A program made the position numbers and the translations under genes. A stretch of 64,000 nucleotides of DNA from Carnegiea gigantea. Its lineage: Eukaryota; Streptophyta; Magnoliopsida; Caryophyllales; Cactaceae. Positions 43,101-54,289 of the stretch are shown here, piece by piece. The first letter of the stretch is position 1; each line of letters opens with the position of its first letter. Where the stretch lies: NCBI GenBank assembly GCA_029747015.1, contig JAKOGI010000006.1, forward strand, positions 901,001-965,000, written 5' to 3'. The notes beneath the pieces were generated by a model that saw only the letters and a list, made by a program, of their open reading frames with translations, made no database searches and was not told the DNA's origin.

Positions 43101-44752
43101 ACTTCTGAGTTACTCTACCAGCAAAACACTTCGACATTTCAATAGTAATGTGCATGTCATTTTTATGCTAAAAAGGCAATATTTTACTTTTCTTTATTTT
43201 GCATTGACTGATTTCTTAATGAATGCATTCGCTGTGTTTTACTTGAGTGCAAGTCTGTTGGTATGGAGATTTTTTTCACCCAGTACTAACATTTTCAGTC
43301 ATGCATTGTACGGAAACTCATTGGGATAGATGCAATAAGACACTGACTACTCGTATGTTTGTTGTCTTTTTATTTTTCGTCAACCGGTTTTGTTATAGGC
43401 ATGTTAGTAGTTTTGTACTTATTGCAAATAGGTTGAGATACAGAAATGTGTTCTTAGTACCAACAACTATGATTCTGTTTGCGCAGGGTACAAAAATCCA
43501 TTGGGTTAGATGCAGCAAAACTTTGATGTATACAAAGAATGTTTTAAGCAGCTTTGATTATCATCTAAATTTTACAAGGGAGTCGTTTCATGCACTAATC
43601 TACAGGTAATGAATCTCTTATTTCTAGTTATGTGCATTGTTATTTGGGGGTGTGTTGTCTGCCTTTTATATTCTTGTGAAACATTATGGCCCTAAGCTCT
43701 TCATCTGTTGATGAAAATCACTTGTTCCGTATGCAACCCTCTCAAACAACTTGAAAGCTTTAGGTTGCTTGGTCAATTTATTACCAAGATGGTTCAATAG
43801 GTTTCCTGAACCTAGCTTAACGAACATTGACTTTCAGTTCAGTCTAGACGGGATGTCGCTTGAGCAAAAGGAAGGCTTGTGGATGTCATGATTTCGGAAC
43901 TGCAAAGTATATAGGTATAAGACACAACTATGTATAAAATGTTCACCGTTCACCAATGGCTTATTTTCTACCTAAGGACCTTTTCTTGGGACTTGAAACC
44001 TTTATTTTTATTTTTTTATTATAGGAGGTTTACTCTTTAAGTTTGTCAATGAGTTAGTGCTCCAACTCAGCAGATGTCAACCAACCACCCCCCCCCCAAA
44101 AAAAAAATAGTACAAGGATAATCAAGAAAAAAAAAAATGACTCTTGCAATGAAATTGTACTCAAAATTTGTATGTCCGTCGTTGAGTGTGCTTGCTCTGT
44201 TGATCCATCAGTACATCGTTCTCTTTCTTTCTTGCGTTGGCAGCGGTGACCAAGACATGGTTATTTCATATGTGGGCACAATGGCATGGATTAGGAAACT
44301 GAATCTCTCCACTAGTGACCGTTGGAGGCCGTGGTTTGTGAAAGGTCAAGTTGCCGGGTGAGTCTCTCTGATGGCCGTAACCACCATCCTGCTATATACA
44401 TTACTCCCCTGTTTGACTGGTGTCTCTGTTAAAGCCAAAATCTTTGATTGTCGTATCTTACACTTACAATGGAGTGCACAGGTACACAACGAAGTACTCA
44501 AATGGGCATTACCATCTAACATTTGCTACTGTAAAGGTAGAGAAACATGTCCATTTGTTGAAAAAATAAATAAACACAAATTCAGAGTGCATACTTTCTG
44601 TTGGCTGTATTTAGAGAAAAATGTGATGTATCCAAGCATCCATTGTGAAATTGCACCATATATTGCAGGGAGCAGGACACACCGCACCAGAGTTCAAGCC
44701 TCGAGAATGCCTTGTCATGATTGCCAAGTGGTTCAGAATGCATCCTCTTTAG
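37150..44752 (+). CDS. Serine carboxypeptidase-like protein (SCPL), 14 exons
   Basis: Exons with GT-AG introns and a continuous frame: 37150-37319, 37435-37580, 40398-40480, 40637-40759, 40920-41022, 41283-41320, 41517-41621, 41805-41885, 42280-42354, 42980-43051, 43487-43605, 44244-44357, 44482-44536, 44669-44752 (455 codons). Residues 10-29 are hydrophobic, giving a secretory signal peptide. Landmarks are WLTGGPGCS (88-96, oxyanion region), GDSYSG with catalytic Ser193, SGDQDM with Asp374, and GAGHTAPE with His432. GDSYSG rather than GESYAG, the exon number and the length place it with clade I SCPLs, which include vacuolar acyltransferases using glucose esters. Whether it is a peptidase or an acyltransferase cannot be decided here. 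The usual SGDHD is SGDQD, and the variable loop after 'HILEPTC' is short. An upstream in-frame ATG at 37093 adds 19 residues; ATGs at 37165 and 37177 are also possible. Confidence 0.9.
38293..38661. mobile_element. MITE in SCPL intron 2, GGCCCTGTTTG ends
   Basis: The 369-bp element starts GGCCCTGTTTGACAAACAGC and ends ATTGCCAAACAGGGCC. Inside are repeated AGCTGTTAGCTGTTTG motifs on the left and AAAAAGCTCTT/AGCTTTTT motifs on the right. This is a common plant MITE layout. No clear target duplication remains. Confidence 0.8.
39306..39570. mobile_element. Degenerate Stowaway-like MITE in SCPL intron 2
   Basis: TA is followed by CTCCCTCCATCCCACTATGA, a standard Stowaway (Tc1/mariner) end. The other end is eroded: 'atgacaaatcttttgggac' at about 39545-39563 is an imperfect inverse of the left end, lacking the last bases. 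The interior is AT-rich and non-coding. Confidence 0.5.
39646..39785 (+). mobile_element. tRNA-derived SINE in SCPL intron 2
   Basis: This 140-bp insert has an internal Pol III promoter: box A TAGCCAAGTGA (39660-39670) and box B GGTTCGATTC (39704-39713). It ends in an A-tail with 'aaac' repeats. It is flanked by CAATAATG (39638-39645 and 39786-39793). With one mismatch the duplication extends to about 14 bp ('aacaa' precedes on both sides), as target-primed reverse transcription by a LINE makes. It has the same orientation as the host gene. Confidence 0.87.
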
Positions 44753-45276
44753 ACTGATATTGTTTCCAATCTGAATCCCTGTGACATTAAATGTCAAGAA
44801 CTTGTTGAATTCTGGGAGAAACAATTCTAGCATGAGTTATATGCTAATTTTCAGTAAAATCTATCATCATCTCAGTGTGTGAGTGTGATGCGGGTGTGCA
44901 TGATGTCCTTTCCAAACTCTAACCTTTGGTGTGAGTCAATCGATTTGAACAACACACTATACGTGTAGTCATGGAGTAAGGATTCCGTGGAATAGATCTA
45001 TATAATAGAAATGTCATTCCACATATGTTGTAGGAGCCAAGAGCTTCTAGATTAGATGGCATATGATTCATCTTTCGTTGATATGAGTGCTTGTGTAGAC
45101 TGGGCCTTTGTGTTCGGGTTTGGCACTCCTTTCCTATAGTACCCAGTCAATTTAGCCTCCTAGATAGGAGCTTAATATTTACAATGTATTTTTAATTTTA
45201 AAAAAAAAGCATGTAGGAGTATCCTGTTCTGGCAAACATGAATGTTTACTTATTAGAACTGTATATATAATACAAA
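44753..45276. other. 3' flank of the SCPL gene
   Basis: Non-coding sequence that should include the 3' UTR. No canonical AATAAA is obvious near the stop. Nothing else was recognised. Confidence 0.4.
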
Positions 45277-45582
45277 GGATCTGTTCTATTTCGCGTTTAG
45301 ATACAGCTTATAGATGTAAGGAGATCTACGGAGTTGTAAGAAGATACAAGGAGCTGTAAGAAGGTACAAGGATAGATGTAAGGAGTTGTTGAATGTTGTA
45401 GAAAATCGATATGGGATGTAAGAAGATGTAAGAAACTGTAAGAAGATGTAAGGAGATGTAAGGAGATGTAAGAATATATAAGGATTATGTTAAGGATGTA
45501 GGAGCTGTAAGGAGATGTAAGAAGCTGTAAGGAGATATAAACTCTTAGCTAAATCCTCAAAAATGTGAAAAAGAACAGGGCC
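45277..45582. mobile_element. MITE with GATGTAAG tandem motif, GGNCCTGTTCT-type ends
   Basis: It starts GGATCTGTTCTATTTCGC and ends GTGAAAAAGAACAGGGCC. The ends are imperfect inverted repeats of each other and resemble the ends of the MITE at 5545-5864. The interior is a degenerate tandem array of 'gatgtaaggagctgtaagaa' units (45310-45540). Confidence 0.7.
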
Positions 45583-45612
45583 AACATGCATATTTCGAAA
45601 CCGTGTGTTAAG

Positions 45613-46713
45613 TAGGGGTGTTCATTAAATGGTCCAGGACCGAACCGACCCGAAGACTGGACCGGCCTGCACCGGATCGGACCGAGGCCTTTCGGTCCGG
45701 TCCTCGGTCCTCTTATTTTATGTTTTCGGTCTTCGGTCCGGTCCGGGTTTGGACCGGGTGGACCGGCAGTTGGACCGGACCGAAGAGTTAGGGCCTTTTT
45801 TTTTTTTTTGGGTGTTCTCGACTCCACTGCAGTCTTCTTCTGTGCCTTGCTCTCGCTCTCTACCTCTGCCCTCTCAGAATCGCCTCTCCTCCTCGCTCTC
45901 GTTCTCGCTCTCGACTCCTTAGTCCTCTCCTCTCCGTCTCCGATATGCTCTTTTCTCTCCTTTCCTCTCCTCTCGGCGGCGGCACTCTTGTCTTTACAGT
46001 CGGCAGCATCTCCTTTTCGGCTTCGCCTACGATCGTCCTTTTCAGCAAGTTGGTCGTTTTCCGGCAACCAGGTAAATGTTTTCTGCCTTCCTCTTCTCGA
46101 TCTTCTGTATGCTTGAGCTTGACTGTGGTAATCTTCTGTTGTTCGCGATCTTCTCTGAGTCTCTGACCTTGTCACACAAATTAGGGTTTGTAATTGAGAG
46201 AAATTTGGGGGTAATTTCTGTGAAAGTCGATTTGGGGGTTGATTTTTTAAAAACAAATTGATTTGATTTTGGATTTGGGTTTGATGCTTCGTTCCTGCGA
46301 TTTGGATTTGGCCTTTGGGTTTGATGCTTCGTACATGGTACTTGCAAGTTGGGTTAATGCTTACTAGATTCTCATTTTGGGGTTTTAGGGTTTTGGCATC
46401 GCTTTCTGTCTCTTCGGGCTTTCTTCCTTTCTCTCTCCTCCCACCGTCAAATTCCACCAGCAACCATGACTGCTCAGACTCAGGAAGAGCTCGCCACTCA
46501 ACTGGAACAATAGAAAATAAATGTAATTTTTCGTTTTTCCCCTTAGTCTATCTGTCAGGATAAGACCGGTCTAGATTCAGTCAGGTCTCGATCCGGTCCG
46601 GGTTCTGGCCGGTCCGGACCGAATCTAGAACGGTCCGGTCCTCGGTCCCCACCTAGGTCTTGTTTTGGTTTTCGGTCCGGTCCGGTCCGGTCCTGGACCG
46701 ATGAACACCCCTA
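45613..46713 (+). mobile_element. Non-autonomous hAT element with captured gene fragment (Pack-hAT)
   Basis: The 1101-bp element starts TAGGGGTGTTCAT and ends ATGAACACCCCTA, a perfect 13-bp terminal inverted repeat. It has an exact 8-bp target duplication GTGTTAAG (45605-45612 and 46714-46721). Subterminal blocks at 45630-45790 and 46560-46705 are dense in GGTCCGG/CCGGACC motifs. No transposase is present. Between them lies promoter/5' UTR-like CT-rich sequence and the start of a NACA-type coding exon (46466-46513). It inserted at the very start of the LTR at 46715-47868. Confidence 0.93.
46466..46513 (+). pseudogene. Captured first coding exon of a NAC-alpha-like gene
   Basis: The 15 codons MTAQTQEELATQLEQ followed by TAG match the N-terminus I know for plant nascent polypeptide-associated complex alpha-like proteins (MTAQ.QEEL..HLEQQKI). 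After the stop the next codons still read K-I, so the stop replaces a Gln codon. A CT-rich 5' UTR-like stretch (46400-46465), a possible intron end (46380-46400), and an upstream exon-like segment with a donor (ccag|gtaaat, about 46070) suggest that genomic 5' sequence was captured. The rest of the gene is absent. Confidence 0.7.
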
Positions 46714-46714
46714 G

Positions 46715-47868
46715 TGTTAAGCGATAAATTGTCATATTTTACGTGCCTCTTTCACCCACTTTTAGCTCGTTTAATAATTTAATCTTTAGGATTTTTACTT
46801 GTTTTATTTATATTTTGTAGGAAATAAGTTCAAATGGAGCAAGTATCACGAAAAGGAGCGAAAACGGATAAGAAGAGCGAAAGAAGGCAAAAACGGGCGA
46901 CGGAGACACCGCCACTGTGCCAGGGATGTGGCACGGTCGTGCCTCTCCCCCGTTGTCCGCTCGCGCGATTTTCTATTTAAGCCTTTTTCGGCGTTTTTGT
47001 TTGGGACCTCCCCGGGCCTCTCCTTTAGCGACTTTTTGGGAGTTTTTAGGTTAGGATTAACAAATAAAAATTCCATTGGGGAATTAGATTAGGATTTGTC
47101 TCTGCTTGTTTGGATTCAAACTTATAGATTCTCAAGTTCATTCAATCAACATAAGTTTTTTCTTCTCTTCCTCTCTTTATTTCGTATGCTTATGTTCATG
47201 TTTTGGTTTTTATGCTTTTGTAATGTTTATAGATTATAGTTGTGAATTTGGATTCTGATTAGCCTTGTGATGGCCAATTGATTGTTGTTAGACCTTGTCC
47301 CCTCTTGTTCATGCTAGAATTTAAGGTTTTTTCTCACGCGCACCATGTGTTCGATGAAATACTTGAAAGAGCTTTCATTCGTGTTCTGGGGCAATTGACT
47401 TATGCTGAAAGGTGGGGTTGATTGTCTAGTGTGGGTAGAGTGAATGACTGGAATTGGGACATGAAAAAAGTCTCGTCGCTAGTTAGGTCAAGGGTTGTCA
47501 ACCTAGTAGTTTAGTCGAACTAATACCATGAAAATAGATGGTTAGAACACTAGACTAGCCTATTGACCCTTAAGAGAGGGCTTGGGTGACTTCAATGACG
47601 CAACCGATCAACCTCGAATACTAGCATAACTTGGGAAGGTGAGGGTTTAACTTGATCAGCTGGCTTATCTCAGGTTTAGTCATAATCACAGTCCTTTGGT
47701 TATTTTAGTAGTTTAGTTCTATTTTCTATCCTTTCAGTTTTGTCTAACTTGAGACGCTTTAGTTTGCTCTGGTACTTGGAAACCCAACTCTCTGCGGACG
47801 ACACCCCGAATACTCAACGATGCACCCTGTACTTGGGGTTTATAAATATTAAAACTTTTTTCCTAATA
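46715..47868 (+). repeat. Gypsy LTR, plus orientation
   Basis: It begins TGTTAAGCGATAAATTGTC and ends near TTTTTCCTAATA. It aligns along its length with the reverse complement of 48519-49697. No primer site or coding region follows, so it is probably a solo LTR. Its first bases are part of the target duplication of the hAT element at 45613-46713. Exact TSDs of the LTR itself were not found. Confidence 0.7.
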
Positions 47869-48518
47869 GATAGATTATGAAATTACATCACTAGTAACTA
47901 AAACAACACATGATTAAAAGCCAAGACAAATATTATTAAGTAAAAGTGCTATATTTGACTAAAGTAATTAGCTAATAAAACCAGGGACTAAGCTGGAAGT
48001 ACAATGAACAACTCTCGGCACTCACTTTCATTGATTGTATGTATCTTATGTACGTTTTCTCATTCTTATATTCACATTCTTCATAACCTGTATCAAAACT
48101 AGATAGGATATAATTCAGCGAGTATTTTTGGTGGGAGATCATGTGGTATCCTTATCCATCAAACCGGATTTTAAAAAAAAAAAAAAAAAACCTAGAAAAG
48201 GCTACTTGCAGGCCGTGGCTGACCGTGGTGCCCACTGCCACTCAATTCCAACTAGGGAAAAATGCCCAGGGTGCCACAAGTCGTGGTGGTTATCGCAGGC
48301 AGCCTGTGGTGCGTTAGGTCTTGAGAATTCCCAGCAATAAACGCAATTGTCTATCCTATTGTTTGGATTGAAAGATGTAGAAGAGTGTTTGTCACCAACG
48401 AACTACGTAGGAAATTGTATAATAAGTTACATACCTTATACAGAAGGATATTAGGACAAAATTAGGAGCTTAGCAACTGCAAAGCAAATGTTTCATTAAT
48501 AAGAATAAAATTGCATGG
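47869..48518. other. Spacer between two inverted LTRs
   Basis: A 650-bp AT-rich stretch with an A-run at about 48174-48190. No gene or element end was recognised. Confidence 0.45.
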
Positions 48519-49697
48519 TGTTAGGGAAAAAGTTTTAATATTTATAAACCCCAAGTGCAAGGTTCATTGTTGAGTACTTGGGATATCGTCCGCAGAGAGT
48601 TGGGTTTCCAAGTGTCAGAGCTAACTAAAGCGTCTCAAGGTAGGCAAAACTGAAGGGATAGAAAATAGAACTAAACTACCAAAATAACCAAAGGACTGCG
48701 ATTATGATTAAACCTGAGATAAACCAGTTGATCAAGTTAAACCCTCATCTTCCCAACTTATGCTAGTATTCGAGGTTGATTGGTTGCGTCATTGAGGCCA
48801 CCCAAGCCTTCTCTTAAGGGTCAATAGGCTAGTCTAGTTTTCTAACCACCTATTTTCATGGAATTAGTTCGACTAAACAACTAGGTTGACAACACTTGAC
48901 CTACCTAGGGACGAGACTATTTTCATGTTCCAATCTCAGCCATTCACTCTACCCACACTAGACAATCAACCTCACTTTTCAGCACAAGTAAATTGCCCCA
49001 AAATATAAATAAAAGCTCTTTCAAGCATTTCATTGAACACATGGTGGGCGTGAGAGAAAACCTTAAATTCTAGCATGAACAAGAGGGGCAAAAGTCTAAC
49101 AACAATCAATTAGCCATCATAAGGCTAATCACAATCCAAATTCACAATTATAATCTATAAACATTGCAAAAGCATATAAACCAAAATATGAACATAAACA
49201 TACAACATAAAGAGAGCAAGATAAGAGAAAACTTATGTTGATTGAATGAACTTGAGAATTCACAAGTTTGAATCCAAATAACCAGAGACAAATCCTAATC
49301 TAATTCCCCAATGGGATTTTTATTGGCTAATCCTATCCTAAAAAACTCCCAAAAAGTCGCTAAAGGAGAAGCTCGGGGAGGTCCCGAACAAAAACGACGA
49401 AGAAGGCTTAAATAGAAAATCGAGCGAATGGGCGACGAGGGAGGGGCACGACCGTGCCAAGTGGCACGGCCCCACCGTGCCACATCCCTGGCACGGTGGC
49501 GCGGTCTCCCATCGCCCCTTTTTGCGTTCTTTCGCTCTTCTTGTCCGTCTTCACTCCTTTTCGTAATACTTGCTCCATTTGAACTTATTTCCTACAAAAC
49601 GTAAATAAAACAAGTAAAAATTCTAAAGATTAAATTATTATATGAGCTAAAAGTGGGTGAAAGAGGCATGTAAAATACGACAATTTATTGTCTAACA
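48519..49697 (-). repeat. Gypsy LTR, minus orientation
   Basis: On the minus strand it starts TGTTAGACAATAAATTGTCG and ends CTTTTTCCCTAACA, with proper TG...CA ends. It is closely related to 46715-47868 and, in its second half, to 1109-2407. The GC-rich block at 49430-49520 carries 'tggcacggtggcgcgg', which corresponds to the GC-rich block of the other copies. Confidence 0.7.
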
Positions 49698-51034
49698 CTA
49701 TCTCTGAGGATCGACATCCGTAAGTGCCACAACGATAAAATCGTGCGCTTGCCAAAATCACTACGCTGAGACACACTTTAGACATGGAAAAGGACTCAGA
49801 GAGTAAAGACTACAGCTCAGTTAGGTTCCAAGCCAGAGGACCTGGCCAGGTTTTGGGTTTGTTCAGGTTGTACTAGGTGGGAACCCAATTGGGTTCTAGC
49901 CTAGGCTGAAGACAACACAACTTATTTTAGTCATAACTTTCACGTTTGACCGTTTTGAGTGAATTTTTTTTTTCCCATTGAAAGATGATTGATTGTAATT
50001 TCTAATAGCACCAATTTCATAATTTTTGGATAAGTGTGGCAGATATATAAGTAAAATAGTGACCAGATATTATTTTTAGCATAAGTCTCAGTGTTCGACT
50101 CATATCATTTTCGTTGCTTATCAAATTTTCATATATAATATGTCATTAGAAAGTCTTTTCAATAAATAATACTAATATCTAAACTCAACATCTTTATGCA
50201 CCGTAGAGTGGGGTAAAAATGAAGAATAAATCTCAACTAGATGTCGAATATTCAATTTGGACCTGTTTATGCTTTTAGTTCTTTTTTTTTTTTTTGCTTC
50301 TTTGTTATTCTTCATCCTCAAATTAAGGATCATTCCACTGAGCTCCTAAATATACAGATTGGTTTATAAGTTTGCATTGGGCATTTTATAAAAATCGAGA
50401 AGCTATTTTTAGGCATCTATAGAGTCCAACTGACGCTAGGTTAGCTTTGGGTCAGGGGTTGAAAAATTGCGACCCAGACCCAACTCGATACCCGCTTAAG
50501 ATATTTTAATATTTTTTATTTTTGAAAATGTGAAAATTGACTAAATCAAAAGTTTAAGTGACTAAAATCCTATGAATTTAGTTGCCTTCCGTTGCGCCAC
50601 TTCCTCACAATCAAAATCACTGTTCCTCTCCCTTAATCTTTCATTAATCTCGTCACTTGCTTAGTCACATCTCTCACTCTCTTGAACCCTATCGACTCAG
50701 ATCTCCCACTTTGAAGGGGCATTGTTTTTATATCAAATGTCACTTCTTTTTAATTCAATTATTTGTCATTAGAACGTGAGAATGCATGTTGGGATGTGAA
50801 AAAAAAAAATTTCATTGCAAAAAATTTTCAATTTGAAAAATGATTGAGATCCATTAAGGACCCGTAGACCCATTAGATCCACTAAACCCATAGAATTCGG
50901 ATCTAAAGTGAGTCTTGGTCTAAGCCCAAAAAAATAGGACTGAGTTTAATGGACTCAATCTAGACATGATCCATTGTCATTCCTAACCTAACCTATTTAT
51001 AGATTATAAATGCTACCTACTACTTCATGGCAAT
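49698..51034. other. Intergenic DNA, no gene seen
   Basis: AT-rich sequence. It contains short 'ggcctggccaggttttgggtttg'-like, TE-derived motifs at about 49840-49910 and a T-run at 50282-50295. No coding potential was recognised. Confidence 0.45.
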
Positions 51035-53225
51035 TAGGGGTGAGCAGGACCAAATACTTTGATGAATTTTTAGGAATCAAAGCTAGACCCAGTTGAAATA
51101 GGATCCTAGAATTTGGAACTGGTCCCGGCTCCTAGAATTTGAACCCAGTCACCCAGACCCAATTGCTAAGTAATGTTTTTTATTTTTTTTTCTCATTTCC
51201 CATAAGAAAATAGGCAGATTGATGGATTGAAGAAAGTTGAGAACTTATATTTGAAGCAAAATTCCTAAAAATCAAATTATAAGGCTAAATCAAATACGTA
51301 ATAAGTAGTAAAGAATATTCACATACTCTAAAACAACCTTAGAGAATTGGAGACAATGTTAATTAGAAACCCACAAATTAAAATTACAAAACGAACGAGA
51401 AACCTAAAATTAAAATTATTTTCATTCACTTGAAATAGAGAGAGAAAGAGAGGGAAACTGTCAAAGATAATATAAAAACAAATACGTAATAAGTAATAAG
51501 GCTCATAAGGAGAAGAACTAAAACTTGAAGATGCAAATCTATGACGGTCGAGATACATGAAGAGTAAGTTTGGGATAAATTGAAAGCAAAAACGATAAAT
51601 AATTAAACTGAGGTTGTTAGAAGTTGGGTCTCAATACAAGAGATACATGATTTAAGGAATAAGAGTTTACTTTTTATATTTTTTCATCAAAATTCTTTAA
51701 ATTTTGACCAGGTACCGAGTATTGGGTCAGGGTCCGATTCCGAAATTTCAGGACCCAGTATTGGACCCGATTATAATCGAGTCCAAAATTTTAGAACGGA
51801 AATCGATCTAACCGGATCCATATCTATATACATCGGGTGCCAGGGGCGGAGCCGCTAAGGTGCAAATGGTGTCAATTGACACTCCAACTTTTCGGGAAAA
51901 AAAAAAACTAAACGTAAGATATTCTGGCATAAAACAAATTGATATATTAATTAGTTCCATTGTATGTCATAAAGATCTTGATGGTAGGGTTGTTAGGCCT
52001 TAGGTGTCTAAAGATGTGTATGCATGGTTGCTTGTTCAACTCCCTGTGGTTGGACCTTCTCTCTATTTTTTTATTTTTTTGGGAATTTTTGCGAGTTCAC
52101 TTTACCTTTCCTCTATTTTTCTTTTTCGATTTACATTGCCCAGACAGTCACACACACGCTGAACGACAGAACCTCACGCCCACCCCTGACCTCTCTCTCT
52201 CGTTCTCTCTCTCTCTGCCCAGTTGCCTCGCCAGTTGCTGGTTCAAAAAATCCCCAATTTTTGTTTTTAATTTTGTTATTTTGTAAATAACTATGGTTAC
52301 TTTATTAATTTTAGTCAGATTCATGTTGAATAATTGATTAACTTAGTGATTTACTCATGATTCATGAATTGAAAAAAGAAAATTTTATCTAATTGTCTTA
52401 TTGGTTGAAGATTTAAAGTTGGGTTAATTTTGTTTGTTATTTTTTGCTTGTTTATGTTTAATTTACTAATTTTTATTGAATTTGTGTTGAATAAGTGGTT
52501 AATTTAGAGATTTACTCATCAATTAAGAAATTAGAGCTTTGCCTTCTTGATTGAGCATTTAGAAATCAAAATTGGCATAATTTGTTGATTATTATTTTTT
52601 TATTTGAGTTAAATTTATTAATTTTAGTTAAATTTGTGTTTGTTGTGATAAATAATTGGTGGATATAATGATTTACCGGTTTCCACCGCAACAGTTGAAA
52701 GAGTATTCTCTGTGATGAAGTTCATCAAGGCTAAATTGTGCAACATAATCAGATGAATTTTTAAATGATACTGTTGTTACTTATTTTGGTATTGATCTTT
52801 GCAAAAATCTGTCGAACAACGATATCATACTTTACTTTTAAAACATAAGATCTCGTCAAAGACAACTTTCTTGAATGTATTAGTTGTGCATTTAATTTTT
52901 AGCATTATTAAAGTTTATGTTATTTGTATTATTAATATCGACATCCCTTACTTTGAATCCTGACTGCGCTCCTGTCGGGTCCAAACCAATTATGAATCTG
53001 GAACCAAGTATCGATCTAGCCGGATCCGGATTTATACCCACCGGGTCTAAATCAATTCTAAATCTGGAACCAGGTATTTGACTTTCTTGCTCAATCCCAC
53101 TGAAACCTAGCCGAAAATTTTAGAATGGATTCCAAAATCGGTCTAACCAGATCTAGATTTATGTCTACCGGATTCAAACCAATTCTAAATCTGAAATCAA
53201 GTATCTGAATTTTTGCTCTACCCCA
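51035..53225. mobile_element. hAT-like non-autonomous element (interrupted)
   Basis: It begins TAGGGGTGAGCA and ends TGCTCTACCCCA, imperfect inverted ends of hAT type. Both halves carry diverged tandem units of about 110 bp built from 'aattttagaacggaaatcg', 'tctaaccggatcc' and 'gggtccaaaccaattctaaa' (51710-51832 and 52983-53210). It lacks coding capacity. The 8-mers at its edges (atggcaat and caggcaac) are only partly alike. A second hAT element at 51841-52974 splits it. Confidence 0.6.
51841..52974 (+). mobile_element. hAT element with transposase C-terminal remnant
   Basis: The 1134-bp element starts CAGGGGCGGAGCCGC and ends TGCGCTCCTG. It is flanked by TCGGGTGC (51833-51840) and TCGGGTCC (52975-52982), an 8-bp duplication with one mismatch. 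At 52675-52760 the plus strand encodes 'STATVERVFSVMKFIKAKLCN', the start of the hAT dimerisation domain, followed by a stop. The remainder of the transposase is deleted. Confidence 0.82.
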
Positions 53226-53976
53226 CAGGCAACAAGCAACTTGCAAGGACAACCTCCAACCATCCAAATTGCTAAGTGATTATTGAGCCTCATCATCAAC
53301 TTGACAGCCACACAATGATGCAAACAAATCACTTACCAAGCCTTGCTACATTTCAGCTAGGAGCAAGTGGTCAAAATCCCAGGCTAGTGAATGGCCATGC
53401 CACCACCACTTGAAGCTAATTATTTTTGTCTTTTAATTTTTATCACACGCCTAACAATTATCAAGGGATAAGTCATAAGCTTTTGAAATAATATGAAAAG
53501 TCTTAGAAGAATTGTCTAGATGATTTTATAATTAAAACGGATTATTGAAATGTACAAAGGATATAGCACCTATAGCTATCCTGCCCCAATTTTCTAGGTT
53601 AATGGCTTACCATAACTAGTAGAACCTACCATAGCAATTATCTAGATCAAAACTAAAAATAATAATTAAAAAAAAAGAAAGTAGAGATATTTGGAATGGT
53701 GATGTCGGTGATTGTGGAGCTAATTGTACCCATAAACGGCTCTTGCGTGTCATGCTGTCTCGAGTGAATTGATGAAGTCTGGCCTCCTATCTTCAACATC
53801 GTCATTTCCTTTTCTTTTTTTTAAAAAAAAACCCAACAAATAAATGCTTTAAAATTCATCCATCACATAATTTGAATCAAAAATCACAATTCAATTTCCA
53901 ACATAACCCAAGCAAAGAAAATTATTAAATGTTATATAAATTGAGTCGTAAATGAACGAATCATATACATAAACTC
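53226..53976. other. Intergenic DNA left of the degenerate copia element
   Basis: No gene was recognised. Its last 50 bases (about 53924-53976) belong to an arm of the local duplication described for 61137-61283. Confidence 0.45.
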
Positions 53977-54274
53977 TGTGGGTCAGGCCTATTTATTTAG
54001 GTCCGACGGCTACTAGTGTTGCCTAGGCGACAACCCTAGCTGCCCCCTAACCTATAAAAGGAGGCTTGAGGGGGGTTAGCCATACATACACATAGACACA
54101 GAAATCTCATACTCTTCTATTCCTCTCTCACGGCTGCCCTACCATCACCAGTGGGTCTCGGATCTAGGATGTGAAAATTCTAAAGCGACTCTAGTAGCCG
54201 CCTAGCATCACTACCAATGTAGGCTATTCCCCACAGTTAATTTCGCAATCCAAGTTAGTTATATTTATTCAACA
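53977..54274 (+). repeat. 5' LTR of the degenerate copia element
   Basis: A 298-bp LTR from TGTGGGTCAGG to TTCAACA, with TATA box TATAAAAG at 54053-54060. Its R/U5 part (54060-54274) aligns with 60690-60907. Confidence 0.85.
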
Positions 54275-54275
54275 G

Positions 54276-54289
54276 TGGTATCACAGGTT
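54276..54289 (+). other. Primer-binding site, initiator tRNA-Met
   Basis: TGGTATCACAGGTT, one base after the LTR. It matches the copia consensus TGGTATCAGAGC apart from one substitution near the end. Confidence 0.8.

Noticed and set aside
45549..46463. 304-codon open frame on the minus strand
   Set aside because: It spans the left end of the hAT element and runs antisense through CT-rich leader-like DNA. The product is Arg/Lys/Glu low-complexity sequence with no domain.
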